Shown: positions 53,235-61,983 of the stretch, one piece after another
Position numbering within the stretch: the first letter of the stretch is position 1
Layout of the letters: the number at the start of each line of letters is the position of its first letter
Origin: Microterricola viridarii
GTDB lineage: Bacteria > Actinomycetota > Actinomycetes > Actinomycetales > Microbacteriaceae
DNA length: 64,000 bases
NCBI RefSeq assembly: GCF_900104895.1
Contig: NZ_LT629742.1
Coordinates: 682,001 to 746,000 of the forward strand
Reading direction: 5' to 3'
Position numbers and translations under genes: made by a program
Notes under the pieces: model-generated
Seen by the model: the letters and a program-made list of their open reading frames with translations, nothing else
Told to the model about the DNA's origin: nothing
Databases searched by the model: none

Positions 53235-54917
53235 ATGGTGCCCGACTGGATCCTGCGCGGCGGCGAGGTGATCGACGGACTCGGCGGTGCGCGCTTCCGC
53301 GCCGACGTGCACATCAGCGCCGGCCGGATCAGCGCGATCGTGCCTGTCGAATCGGCCTCAAGGGTTGAGCCGGTCGTAACCCAGGCCCGCATCCTCGACG
53401 TCGCCGGGCTGATCGTCGCCCCGGGCTTCATCGACATGCACGCCCACTCCGACCTCGCCGTGCTCGCCGACCCGGCCCACCTCGCCAAGGTGCAGCAGGG
53501 CGTCACCCTCGAGGTCGTCGGCCAGGACGGCCTCGGCTACTCGCCCGTCACCGACGCCACCATGGCGGCGACGCGCGCCCAGCTCGCCGGCTGGAACGGC
53601 GCCCCCGAGCTCGACTACGCCTGGCGAAGCGTCGCCGACTACCTCGACCGCGTCGACGGGGGAGCGGCGACGAACGTCGCCGTGCTCGTGCCGCACGGCA
53701 CCGCGCGCATGAACGTGATGGGCATGGATGCGGCATCCGCGAGCCCGGAGCAGCTCGACCAGATCCGCGCATATGTCGATCAGGGCATGCGCGACGGGGC
53801 CGTCGGGATGTCGACCGGGCTGACGTATGCGCCCGGCATGTACGCCAGCGACGCCGAGCTCGCGCACGCCCTCGCGGCGGTGCGCGCACACGGCGGCTAC
53901 TACTGCCCGCACCACCGGAACTACGGCGCCGAGGTCGTGCAGGGCTACGCCGACTGCCTCGAGCTGGCCGCCCGCGCCGGGGTGCCTCTGCACCTGGCGC
54001 ACTGCCACGTGAACTTCCCGCTGAACCGCGGCCGCGCCCCCGAGGTGCTCGCCGCGATCGACGCGGCCATCGCCGCCGGCGGCGACGTCACCCTTGACGC
54101 CTACCCGTACCTCTCCAGCGCCACCTACCTCTCCTCCATGCTGCCCGGCTGGGCGCAGTCCGACGGCGCCGACGCCACCCTGGCGCTGCTCGCCGACCCG
54201 GCCACCCGCGCAGCCATCCTGCACGAGCTCGAGGTCACCGGCTCCGACGGCCAGCACGGCGTGCCCGTCGACTGGCAGACGATCTCGATCTCGGCCGTCG
54301 CCGACCCGGCCAACGCCTGGGCCGTCGGCCACACCATCGCGGAGCTCGCCACAGCACGGGGCATCGCCCCCGGCGAGCTCTTCGCCGAGCTGCTCATCGC
54401 CGACCGGCTGGGCCCCGGCTGCCTGATGGCGGTCGGCAACGCCGAGAACATGGAGGCGGTGATGCTGCACGGCGCGCACACCGTCGGCACCGACGGCATC
54501 CTCGTCGGCGAGAAGCCGCACCCGCGCGGCTGGGGCTCCTTCCCGCTCTGGCTCGGCCACTTCGCCCGGGACAGGGGGCTGCTCAGCCTCGAAGAAGCCG
54601 TGCTGCACGCCACCTCGCGCCCGGCCGCCCGCCTCGGCCTCCTCGATCGCGGTGTCGTCGCGGTCGGCAACTGGGCAGACCTCGTCCTGCTTGACCCGGA
54701 TGCCGTCGGCTCCCCGGCCAGCTATGACGAGCCGACGTTGCCGCCGACCGGCATCCCGCACGTGTTCGTCAACGGCGTGCCCACCCTGCTGGACGGCCGC
54801 CGCACCGCCGAGCTGCCCGGCCGCGCCATCCGCGGCGCCGGGGCGCAGACCGCGCGCGGCGACCTGTCAAACCACCCGGGCACCGCGCCCGCGCACCGAG
54901 GAGACACGCATGACTGA
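53235..54917 (+). CDS. N-acyl-D-amino-acid deacylase-like amidohydrolase
   Basis: 560 aa from the ATG at 53235. Amidohydrolase barrel motifs: FIDMHAHSDL (metal His pair), CPHHRNY, PLHLAHCHVN, and HTVGTDGILVGEKPHPRG with the catalytic Asp. The family removes acyl groups from N-acyl-D-amino acids; it runs somewhat longer than usual because of a C-terminal tail. Its stop overlaps the KDG kinase start by 8 bp. With a KDG kinase, a KDPG aldolase and a PLP lyase behind it, an N-acetylated amino-aldonate (N-acetyl-D-glucosaminate) is a better guess for the substrate than a free amino acid. Confidence 0.85.
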   Translation: MVPDWILRGGEVIDGLGGARFRADVHISAGRISAIVPVESASRVEPVVTQARILDVAGLIVAPGFIDMHAHSDLAVLADPAHLAKVQQGVTLEVVGQDGLGYSPVTDATMAATRAQLAGWNGAPELDYAWRSVADYLDRVDGGAATNVAVLVPHGTARMNVMGMDAASASPEQLDQIRAYVDQGMRDGAVGMSTGLTYAPGMYASDAELAHALAAVRAHGGYYCPHHRNYGAEVVQGYADCLELAARAGVPLHLAHCHVNFPLNRGRAPEVLAAIDAAIAAGGDVTLDAYPYLSSATYLSSMLPGWAQSDGADATLALLADPATRAAILHELEVTGSDGQHGVPVDWQTISISAVADPANAWAVGHTIAELATARGIAPGELFAELLIADRLGPGCLMAVGNAENMEAVMLHGAHTVGTDGILVGEKPHPRGWGSFPLWLGHFARDRGLLSLEEAVLHATSRPAARLGLLDRGVVAVGNWADLVLLDPDAVGSPASYDEPTLPPTGIPHVFVNGVPTLLDGRRTAELPGRAIRGAGAQTARGDLSNHPGTAPAHRGDTHD

Positions 54918-55938
54918 GCTGCCGACCACCGCCCGGGGCGCCGCGCCCGAGGCCCTCTGCATCGGCGAGACGATGGTGATGCTCGTGCCGGAGCCGGGGG
55001 AGCCGTTGGCGCACGCGGAATCCGTCGCCACGCACATCGGCGGCGCCGAGTCCAACGTCGCCTCTGGCCTGGCCAGCCTCGGCATCGGCGCCGAGTGGTT
55101 CAGCCGCCTCGGCGCCGACCCGCTGGCCGCGCGCATCCTCGGCGAGCTGCAGGCACGCGGCGTCGACACCCGCGGCGTCACGACCGATCCCAGCCGGCCC
55201 ACCGGCCTCTACCTCAAAGACCACGGTTCCGGCTCCAGCCGGGTGTACTACTACCGTGCGGGCTCCGCGGCCTCGGCCCTCGGCCCCGCCGACCTCGACG
55301 CCCTCGCCCTGGAGAGCCGCCGCCTCGTGCACGTCTCCGGCATCACCGCTGCCCTCTCCGACAGCTGCGACGCGCTGCTGCAGCGCATCCTCGTCGAGCG
55401 GGCCGCTGCCATCACCGCCGCCGTCAGCTTCGACGTCAACTATCGCCCGGCGCTGTGGGGCATCGCCGAGGCGGCGCCGCGCCTGCTCGAGCTGGCCCGC
55501 GCCGCCGACCTCGTCATCGTCGGCCGCGACGAGGCCGAGACGCTCTGGGGAACGACCGACGCCGCCAGCGTGCGGGCGCTGATCCCGGATGCCGCGCAGC
55601 TCGTCGTGAAGGACGCGGAGTTCGGCGCCACCCAGTTCGACGCGCACGGCGCCAGCTACGTGCCCGCGCTGCGCGTGGACGTGGTCGAGGCCGTCGGCGC
55701 CGGCGATGCCTTCGCGGCCGGCTACCTCGCCGCCTGGCTGAGCGGCACCGACACGGCGACGGCGCTCCGGCTCGGCCACATCATGGCCGGGTACACCCTC
55801 GGCGCGGTCAGCGACATCGTCGACCTGCCGTCCCCCGAGCTGCTGTTCGCGCTCGCCCAGACTCCCGACGACGAGTGGCAGGCGCTGCGGCTGCCCGCCC
55901 CCTCCGTCGTCTCCCACCGCTCCCAGCCCACCACGTAG
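54910..55938 (+). CDS. kdgK: 2-keto-3-deoxygluconate kinase (PfkB family)
   Basis: A 342-aa PfkB kinase. KDG-kinase features are IGETMVMLVP at the N-terminus, GGAESNVASGLASLG, YYYRAGSAAS, FDVNYRPALW and the catalytic GAGDAFAAGYLAAW (about 259-272). It phosphorylates 2-keto-3-deoxygluconate to KDPG. It overlaps the deacylase gene and is followed 12 bp later by KDPG aldolase, its natural next step. Confidence 0.9.
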   Translation: MTELPTTARGAAPEALCIGETMVMLVPEPGEPLAHAESVATHIGGAESNVASGLASLGIGAEWFSRLGADPLAARILGELQARGVDTRGVTTDPSRPTGLYLKDHGSGSSRVYYYRAGSAASALGPADLDALALESRRLVHVSGITAALSDSCDALLQRILVERAAAITAAVSFDVNYRPALWGIAEAAPRLLELARAADLVIVGRDEAETLWGTTDAASVRALIPDAAQLVVKDAEFGATQFDAHGASYVPALRVDVVEAVGAGDAFAAGYLAAWLSGTDTATALRLGHIMAGYTLGAVSDIVDLPSPELLFALAQTPDDEWQALRLPAPSVVSHRSQPTT

Positions 55939-55950
55939 AAAGAGGCCACC

Positions 55951-56559
55951 ATGGCGAACGACATCGAAACCCTGCTCGGCGAATCGCCGATCATGGCCAT
56001 CCTCCGCAATATGACACCGGACGCGGCCGTCGCCCTCGCTCACCGCGCCTGGGACCTCGGCATCGACCTCGTCGAGGTGCCGATCCAGACCCCGGATGCC
56101 GTGCCCAGCCTGGAGGCCGTCATCCGCGCCGGAGCCGAGCGCGGCAAGCTCGTCGGCTCCGGCACGATCGTCACGGTGGAGCAGGTGGAGGTGAGCAAGC
56201 GCCTCGGCGCCGCGTTCTCGGTGGCGCCCGGCCTGAACCGGGACGTGGCCGAGGCCAGCACGCGCCTCGCCGTGCCGCACCTGCCCGGCATCGCGACCGC
56301 CACCGAGATCCAGGACGCCGTCGGCATGGGCTTCACCTGGGTGAAGGCGTTCCCGGCCGCGGTGCTCGGCACAAGTTGGTTCGCCACCATGCGAGGGCCG
56401 TTCCCGAACGTGCGCTTCGTGGCCACCGGTGGAATGGATGCCGGCAACGCCCGCGCCTTCCTCGCGGCCGGCGTCTCGACCGTCGCCGTCGGCGCGGCCC
56501 TCGCCGACCCGAACCAGGTCGACCTCCTCGCCGAGATCCTCGCGGAACCGCGCTCATGA
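55951..56559 (+). CDS. 2-keto-3-deoxy-6-phosphogluconate (KDPG/KHG) aldolase
   Basis: A 202-aa class I aldolase of the Eda fold. It shows IMAILRNMTPDAAVALA at the N-terminus, EVPIQTPDAV with the catalytic Glu type, VGSGTIVT, and WVKAFPA with the Schiff-base Lys (about 131). It splits KDPG to pyruvate and glyceraldehyde-3-phosphate, completing the route begun by KdgK. A KDPGal or KHG substrate cannot be excluded. Its stop overlaps the next ATG (ATGA). Confidence 0.92.
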   Translation: MANDIETLLGESPIMAILRNMTPDAAVALAHRAWDLGIDLVEVPIQTPDAVPSLEAVIRAGAERGKLVGSGTIVTVEQVEVSKRLGAAFSVAPGLNRDVAEASTRLAVPHLPGIATATEIQDAVGMGFTWVKAFPAAVLGTSWFATMRGPFPNVRFVATGGMDAGNARAFLAAGVSTVAVGAALADPNQVDLLAEILAEPRS

Positions 56560-57842
56560 GCCACCCGCTGGACATCGCGCCGAGCTGGGCGGACAAGGGC
56601 ATCTGGCGGCCGGAGGGGGAACCCAGCGCCGATCTCGAGGGCCATCTGGCCGAGCGGCCCGCACTTTTCGGAGGCAGCAGCGCCTGGCCGGTCATGGTTC
56701 TGCGCGAGGAGGAACTCGCCCACAACCTCGCCGCCCTCGCCGCATTCTCTGAACGGCATGAGCTGCTGTTCGCGCCGCACGGCAAGACCTCGATGGCGCC
56801 ACAGCTCTGGCAGCGCCAGATCGACGCGGGCGCCTGGGGCATCACCGTGGCGACCCCGGCACAGCTCCTCATCGCGCGCCGGGCCGGTATCGCCCGGGTG
56901 CTGCTGGCCAACGAGGTTCTCGACACGACCGCGCTCGACTGGATCGCCGCCGAGCTGGCCACGGAGCCCGGCTTCGAGTTCGCCTGCCTCGTGGACTCCG
57001 CGGCCGGCGTGCGCGCGGCGGCGGCGGCCGGCCTCGCACACGGCCTGGACTCCGCGCGCGGCGGGTTCCCGGTGCTCATCGACCTCGGCTTCCCCGGCGG
57101 GCGCACAGGGTTGCGCAGTGTCGCCGAGGCGCGCGAGCTCGCCGGGCTGGTCGCCGCCACCCCCGGCATCCGGATCGCGGGCGTCTCCTCCTACGAGGGA
57201 GGGCTGCCCACCGTCGAGGAGGTGCAGGACTACTTCGCCCGCGTGCGCACCCTCGTCGAGGAGCTCGCCGCCGCCGGCCAGCTGCCCGCCGACGCGATCG
57301 TCACCGCCGGAGGCAGCGCCTACTTCGATCAGGTCGCCAGTGAGCTCTCGATCGGCTGGGCACGCGGGGTGCTGCCCGGCGCCCGGGTCGTGCTGCGCAG
57401 CGGCGCCTACGTCAGCCACGACCACGGCACATACGTGCGCAAGACGGCATACAACCGCATCCCCGCCGAGGGCGCCCTCGCCGGCGCGCTCCAGGTGTGG
57501 GCGCAGGTGCTCTCGGCACCCGAACCCGGGCTCGCCCTCGTCGGCATGGGCAAGCGCGACGCCCCCTACGACTCGGGGCTGCCCGTCCCGCTGCTGCTGC
57601 GCCGCGCGGATGCCGCAGGCCGGCTGGCCGAGTCGGTGAACGAGTCGATCGCCGGCGCCGAGATCACGGCGCTCGACGATCACCACGGCTACCTGAAACT
57701 GCCAGAGGGGGTTACGGTGCAGCCCGGCGACCTCGTCGCCTTCGGCATCTCGCACCCGTGCACGGCGTTCGACAAGTGGCGCAACATCCCCGTGGTCGAC
57801 GCCAACGATACGATCGTCGACGTCGTGCGCACCTATCTCTAA
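56556..57842 (+). CDS. DSD1-like PLP-dependent ammonia-lyase (D-serine dehydratase/D-threonine aldolase family)
   Basis: A 428-aa fold-type III (alanine-racemase-like) PLP enzyme. The Schiff-base Lys is in PHGKTSMAPQ (Lys77), SYEGG is in the barrel, and the C-terminal metal pair His/Cys is in ISHPCTAFDKW, as in DSD1 and D-threonine aldolase. These enzymes eliminate water and ammonia from D-hydroxy-amino acids. In this operon D-glucosaminate, which would give KDG, fits better than D-serine, because the two flanking genes consume KDG. The frame upstream to 55095 is only a shadow of the kinase and aldolase genes. Confidence 0.87.
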   Translation: MSHPLDIAPSWADKGIWRPEGEPSADLEGHLAERPALFGGSSAWPVMVLREEELAHNLAALAAFSERHELLFAPHGKTSMAPQLWQRQIDAGAWGITVATPAQLLIARRAGIARVLLANEVLDTTALDWIAAELATEPGFEFACLVDSAAGVRAAAAAGLAHGLDSARGGFPVLIDLGFPGGRTGLRSVAEARELAGLVAATPGIRIAGVSSYEGGLPTVEEVQDYFARVRTLVEELAAAGQLPADAIVTAGGSAYFDQVASELSIGWARGVLPGARVVLRSGAYVSHDHGTYVRKTAYNRIPAEGALAGALQVWAQVLSAPEPGLALVGMGKRDAPYDSGLPVPLLLRRADAAGRLAESVNESIAGAEITALDDHHGYLKLPEGVTVQPGDLVAFGISHPCTAFDKWRNIPVVDANDTIVDVVRTYL

Positions 57843-57887
57843 CGCACGACCCCGCCAGCTCCAAAGCATTCCCTGAAAGGCATACTC

Positions 57888-58934
57888 ATGAACGCAACGC
57901 TCCTTGTCGGCGGATACACCGGTGATTCCGGAGCCGGGGTCGGCATCGAGACGGTGCGGGCGCGGAGCGCCGCCGGGCTCGAGGCGGTCGGTACCGCCGT
58001 GCCGGCCGACTCGCCGTCTTACCTCGCGCGACACCCGCGCCTCGACGTCGTCTACGCCGCGTGCGAGCAGATCGCCGAGGTGCGGGCGTTCACCGTGCGC
58101 GACGGCGGCCAGGTGCTCGAGCCGCTCGGCGCGGCCTGGGGGGCGGGCAGCCTGGTCTGTCACGTCGCCGTGGACCCGCACGGCCGCTGGCTCGTCGCGA
58201 GCAGCTACGGCGACGGCGTCGTGCACCTGTACACCCTCGACGAGAACGGGGCGATTACAGCCAGCTTCGAGGGCCCGGCCGCGATCGACCGCGCAGCTGC
58301 CGCGGCCGGCACCCCGCCCCGCCCGAGTCGGGCGCACGCCGCCCTCGCCCTCCCGGACGGCCGCATTGCCACGACCGACCTCGGGCATGATCTGCTGCGC
58401 ATCTGGAGCGTGGTCGAGGGCGCCGGCGGGCTCGCGCTCGCGTTGGAGCAGGAGCTGGCGCTGCCCGCCGGGAGCGGGCCGCGCCTGTTGGACCTGCACC
58501 CGAACGGCTGCATCTACATCATCACCGAGTACTCCATCGAGATCCTCGTCGTCGCTCCGAACCCCGCGGACGACACATATTCACTCGCAGGCATATTCCC
58601 GATCCTGACCGACGGCGAGGCGCCGGCCGAGGGCGACGCGGGCGGACACATCAGCATCGACGCGGACGCCGCCCGCGTCTACCTGACGGTGCGCCGGCGC
58701 AACACGCTGCACACCTTCGGAATCGCGGATGACGGCCGCACGCCGCACCCGCTGGCCGAGACCGCCAGCGGCGGCAGCTGGCCGCGGCACCACCTGCAGC
58801 AGGGCGACCAGCTCCACGTCACGAACCAGCTCTCGAACATCGTCACCACCTTCCAGCTCGACGCCGACGGCATCCCGCGCTCCGTGCTCGGCGAGCTCGC
58901 CACCGGCTCGCCCAGCTGCCTCCTCCCGCTCTAG
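57888..58934 (+). CDS. Lactonase family seven-bladed beta-propeller (6-phosphogluconolactonase-like)
   Basis: 348 aa with the pattern of the PF10282 lactonase family: LLVGGYTGDSGAGVGIE at the start, YLARHPRLDVVYA, CHVAVDPHGRWLVASSYGDG, HAALALPDGR and the last blade GSWPRHHLQQGDQLHVTNQ. It has no signal peptide, so it is cytoplasmic. It probably opens an aldono-lactone before the deacylase step. It is the last gene of the operon, 45 bp after the lyase; AAAGG lies upstream of the ATG. Confidence 0.88.
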   Translation: MNATLLVGGYTGDSGAGVGIETVRARSAAGLEAVGTAVPADSPSYLARHPRLDVVYAACEQIAEVRAFTVRDGGQVLEPLGAAWGAGSLVCHVAVDPHGRWLVASSYGDGVVHLYTLDENGAITASFEGPAAIDRAAAAAGTPPRPSRAHAALALPDGRIATTDLGHDLLRIWSVVEGAGGLALALEQELALPAGSGPRLLDLHPNGCIYIITEYSIEILVVAPNPADDTYSLAGIFPILTDGEAPAEGDAGGHISIDADAARVYLTVRRRNTLHTFGIADDGRTPHPLAETASGGSWPRHHLQQGDQLHVTNQLSNIVTTFQLDADGIPRSVLGELATGSPSCLLPL

Positions 58935-59180
58935 GCGCCCGTCGGTCACCAACCCCGCACGCAGCCCGCCCGCCCCGTCGGCTCGAGGGCGCGCCAGCGA
59001 CCGAAGCCAACCCTCGCCCCCGCCCCAATCCGCCATTCCCCGAACTCCCTCAGATCGGCCTGCCCGTTCCGCGACGAACGAACATAGACTGGCGACGAGG
59101 GAGCTCGTCGGAATCGGGGTCGTTTCACTCGGGGTCGGCACTTGGCTCTCGAACTGTGGAGCGACGATGGGGAGTTACAC

Positions 59181-60347
59181 GTGCAGCACACCGACATTCC
59201 GAGCAGAGACAGCATCCTGAGCCTCGCCACCGCGCGAGATCCACTGAGCGTGTCGATCTATCTGCCGACCAGCCCATTGCCGCAGGAGTCCGAAGCCTCC
59301 CGCATCGCCCTGCGCAACCAGGTCGATGAGGCGCAACGCCAGCTGCTTGCGGTCGGGGCCGACAAACGCGAGGTGGCCGCGATCACCGAGCAGATCGGCG
59401 ACTTCATCGCCGACCGCGCGTTCTGGACCCACCTCTCCAACAGCCTCGCGATCTTCGTGACGCCGACCTCGTTGAAGACCTACCGCCTGCCGAACCGCCT
59501 CGAGGCGGCCGTCGAGGTGGCCGACCGCTTCTACGTGAAGCCGTTGATGCGGGCGGCGACCTTCCCGCAGACCGCCTACGTGCTCGCCCTCGCCCAGAAC
59601 TCCGTGCGGCTGCTGGAGATCAGCGCCGACGACGTCCCGCACCGCATCACGGTGGACGGCATGCCGGAGAACGTCGCAGACGGCGCCGGGCTCGACCCGA
59701 TCGCGGGTCGTTCACCGGTCGGCCACCAGACGGGAGGGCGCGCGGGCGGTGGCAATACCCCCGCCGGGCGGGTTCAGGGTGCAGAGGGGCAGAAGGTGCG
59801 CATGGCCGAGTACTCGCGCGCGATCGTGCGCGCGCTCCGGCCGCTGTTCAACGGCCTGAACGTGCCGCTGATCATCGCCGGGGCCGAGCCGCTCGTCAGC
59901 ATCTTCCGCAGCGTCGCCACCTACCCGCACCTGGCTAGCCAGACGATCACGGGCAATCCGGAGGAGATTCCGGATGCCGATCTGGCGGCATCCGCCCGGC
60001 TGATCCTCGACGAGATCTACGCGGCCCAGCTGGCTGCGCTGCGCGACAACTTCGCCGACAGGCACGCGAACGGGCGGGCGTCCACCGACCTCAGCGACGT
60101 CGCACGCGCGGCCACCTTCGGCGCGATCGAGACGCTGTTCGTCGACATCGACCGCTCCATCCCCGGCCGGATCGACTCGGAGTCCGGGGCCGTGACCGTC
60201 GCGGATGAGGACAACGCCGTCAACTACGGCGTCGTCGACGAGATCCTGCGGCGCGCGCTGCTCAGCGGCTCGCAGATCTTCGCGGTGCGCGCGGAGGACG
60301 TGCCGGGCGGCGGCGCCTTCGCCGCCACCCTGCGCTTCGCGGCGTAG
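59181..60347 (+). CDS. baeRF-type (bacterial archaeo-eukaryotic release factor-like) protein
   Basis: 388 aa from the GTG at 59181, with GGGGAG 6 nt upstream; a TTG at 59142 has a poorer site. The N-terminal DPLSVSIYLPTSP, the central YVLALAQNSVRLLEIS and the C-terminal LSGSQIFAVRAEDVPGGGAFAATLRF fit the baeRF group (family 3-like), which is distantly related to eRF1/Pelota. No GGQ tripeptide is present, so peptide release by the classical mechanism is unlikely. A flexible Gly-rich insert lies at about 180-205. Predicted roles are in ribosome stress or rescue, without experimental proof known to me. Confidence 0.7.
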   Translation: MQHTDIPSRDSILSLATARDPLSVSIYLPTSPLPQESEASRIALRNQVDEAQRQLLAVGADKREVAAITEQIGDFIADRAFWTHLSNSLAIFVTPTSLKTYRLPNRLEAAVEVADRFYVKPLMRAATFPQTAYVLALAQNSVRLLEISADDVPHRITVDGMPENVADGAGLDPIAGRSPVGHQTGGRAGGGNTPAGRVQGAEGQKVRMAEYSRAIVRALRPLFNGLNVPLIIAGAEPLVSIFRSVATYPHLASQTITGNPEEIPDADLAASARLILDEIYAAQLAALRDNFADRHANGRASTDLSDVARAATFGAIETLFVDIDRSIPGRIDSESGAVTVADEDNAVNYGVVDEILRRALLSGSQIFAVRAEDVPGGGAFAATLRFAA

Positions 60348-60375
60348 CCCAGGCGACGACGAAAACAACACGGCG

Positions 60376-60404
60376 GCGGCGCGACTCCATTGGGGTCGCG
60401 CCGC
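60376..60404 (+). terminator. Hairpin terminator after the baeRF gene
   Basis: GCGGCGCGACTCC pairs with GGGGTCGCGCCGC (one G-T pair) around a 3-nt loop, followed by TTCCCC. It lies 29 bp after the stop. Confidence 0.7.
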
Positions 60405-60581
60405 TTCCCCGTCGACGGTGCCCGGCGTTTCCCGAACAAGTCATTGTCAGGAATCCTAACTAACCGCTACGCTGGCATCGTTCGCGCCGATCGGGGGACG
60501 GCAAGCATCACAGAGGACCGCGCCCCGTGGCACACGCGTGAACATCTCACCCCGTGCTGACCACGCGAGACGAAGGCGTCC

Positions 60582-61916
60582 ATGACTGAGAGCAACCGAA
60601 CCCCCGGTGCAGACGGAGCGGCACCCGGCGCCGCTCCGAGCCCTGCGCCCACAGACCCGACCGCGCACGAGGGCGAAGAGCACGCGCGGCGACACTTCAC
60701 CCTCGTACTCACCTCGCTGCTCGTGCTCGTCGTGCTGGTGGCCGCGGTGGCGGTCGTGATCGCCGCGATCGTCCTGGCGCGCGGCGGGCCGGTCGGGGGC
60801 GCGGATGCCGACGACGCCGGCGCCGCAGACGGGGCCGCGCTGGGAGACGGCGTCGCAGCGGCGAGCGGGCCCGGCAGCCTGGCCTGGGCCAGCCCGCTCG
60901 GCGCCGAGAGCTGGGGCACCCCGGCCGTCGCCGGTGACCTCGTGCTCGCCGGCGCCAACAACGGTGTGCTCTCCGCCTTCACCCATGCGGACGGCGAGAA
61001 GGCGTGGGAGTTCGACACCGGCGGCCAGGTCCGCAGCGCGGCGCTCGTGGGAGGCGACGCCGTCTACGTCACCAGCGACAGCGGAATGGTCTTCGCACTC
61101 GCCGTCGACGGCTCAGAGCTCTGGCGCGTCGACACCGGCGCCGGGCCGGTGCGGAGGGTCTGGGACGACTTCGGCTCGCGCCCGGCGCTCCTCGGGGATG
61201 CGCTCTTCGTCGGCACCGCGGACGGCCGGCTGCTCGCCCTCGCGGCCTCCGACGGGAGCCAGCTCTGGGAGTACGCCACCGGCGCCCCGATGCGCTCCGA
61301 CCTCACGACGGGCGACGGCCGGGTCTACGCCATCGGCCGCGACGGCGTGGTGCACGCCGTCGACGCGGCATCCGGCACAGCGGTCTGGACCAAGCCACTC
61401 CGCGGGGACGGCACCACCTCGCCCGGATTCAGCGACGGCGTGCTCGTCGTCGGCAGCCGGGCGCTCCAGGTTCTCGGGCTCGATGCGGCGACGGGCGAGG
61501 AGCTGTGGAGCTCGTCCTACGGGGCATCCTGGGTGCAGTCCGGCGCCACGATCGTGGGCGACCGGGTGACGATCGGCAGCTCAGACATCGGCGAGGTGCG
61601 ACAGCTCGACCTCGCCACGGGCGCCCCGGCGTGGGTGGCCACGATCGGCGGCTGGCCGTGGGGGATCCCGGCGCATGCCGGCGGCGTCTTCTACGCCAGC
61701 AACATCTCGACCGAGGGCATGCAGCCGTGGGAGGCCTCTCTGTTCGCCCTCGACGGCGCCAGCGGCGACGTGCTCTGGAGCGCGGCGACGGGCCCGGCGG
61801 CGGAGTGGGCGGTCGACGGCCAGGCCATGTTCGGCATCGCCGGATCTCCCGTCGTCGCTGACGACCTCGTGATCGTGGCCGGCCTCGACGGCGTGCTCTC
61901 GGCGTTCCGCCGCTAG
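60582..61916 (+). CDS. Membrane-anchored PQQ-repeat beta-propeller protein (BamB-like fold)
   Basis: 444 aa. A Pro/Ala-rich cytoplasmic N-terminus is followed by one membrane helix (about 39-65) and an extracellular eight-bladed propeller of PQQ-like repeats (EKAWEFDTGGQVRSAALVGG, SELWRVDTGAGPV, SQLWEYATGAPM, GTAVWTKPLRGDG, EELWSSSYGASW, GDVLWSAATGPA). No PQQ-dehydrogenase active-site residues are visible, so it is a binding or scaffold protein on the outer face of the membrane. Its partner is unknown. ATG 60582, GAAGG upstream; single gene. Confidence 0.85.
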   Translation: MTESNRTPGADGAAPGAAPSPAPTDPTAHEGEEHARRHFTLVLTSLLVLVVLVAAVAVVIAAIVLARGGPVGGADADDAGAADGAALGDGVAAASGPGSLAWASPLGAESWGTPAVAGDLVLAGANNGVLSAFTHADGEKAWEFDTGGQVRSAALVGGDAVYVTSDSGMVFALAVDGSELWRVDTGAGPVRRVWDDFGSRPALLGDALFVGTADGRLLALAASDGSQLWEYATGAPMRSDLTTGDGRVYAIGRDGVVHAVDAASGTAVWTKPLRGDGTTSPGFSDGVLVVGSRALQVLGLDAATGEELWSSSYGASWVQSGATIVGDRVTIGSSDIGEVRQLDLATGAPAWVATIGGWPWGIPAHAGGVFYASNISTEGMQPWEASLFALDGASGDVLWSAATGPAAEWAVDGQAMFGIAGSPVVADDLVIVAGLDGVLSAFRR

Positions 61917-61931
61917 GCGCCGCCGGACACG

Positions 61932-61967
61932 AGAGGGGCCCGGCCGCGAATGCGACCGGGCCCCTCT
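61932..61967. terminator. Bidirectional hairpin terminator between the propeller gene and purL
   Basis: A 16-bp stem (AGAGGGGCCCGGCCGC, one mismatch) with GAAT loop lies between two convergent genes. It is near-symmetrical, so it can serve both strands. Confidence 0.75.
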
Positions 61968-61983
61968 GTTCCTGCGGGAGTGG

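Noticed and set aside
55095-56555. N-terminal extension of the DSD1-like enzyme, which would look like a fusion
   Set aside because: The extension is an Arg/Pro-rich shadow of the kinase and aldolase genes; the ATGA overlap at 56556 gives a normal start and normal length.
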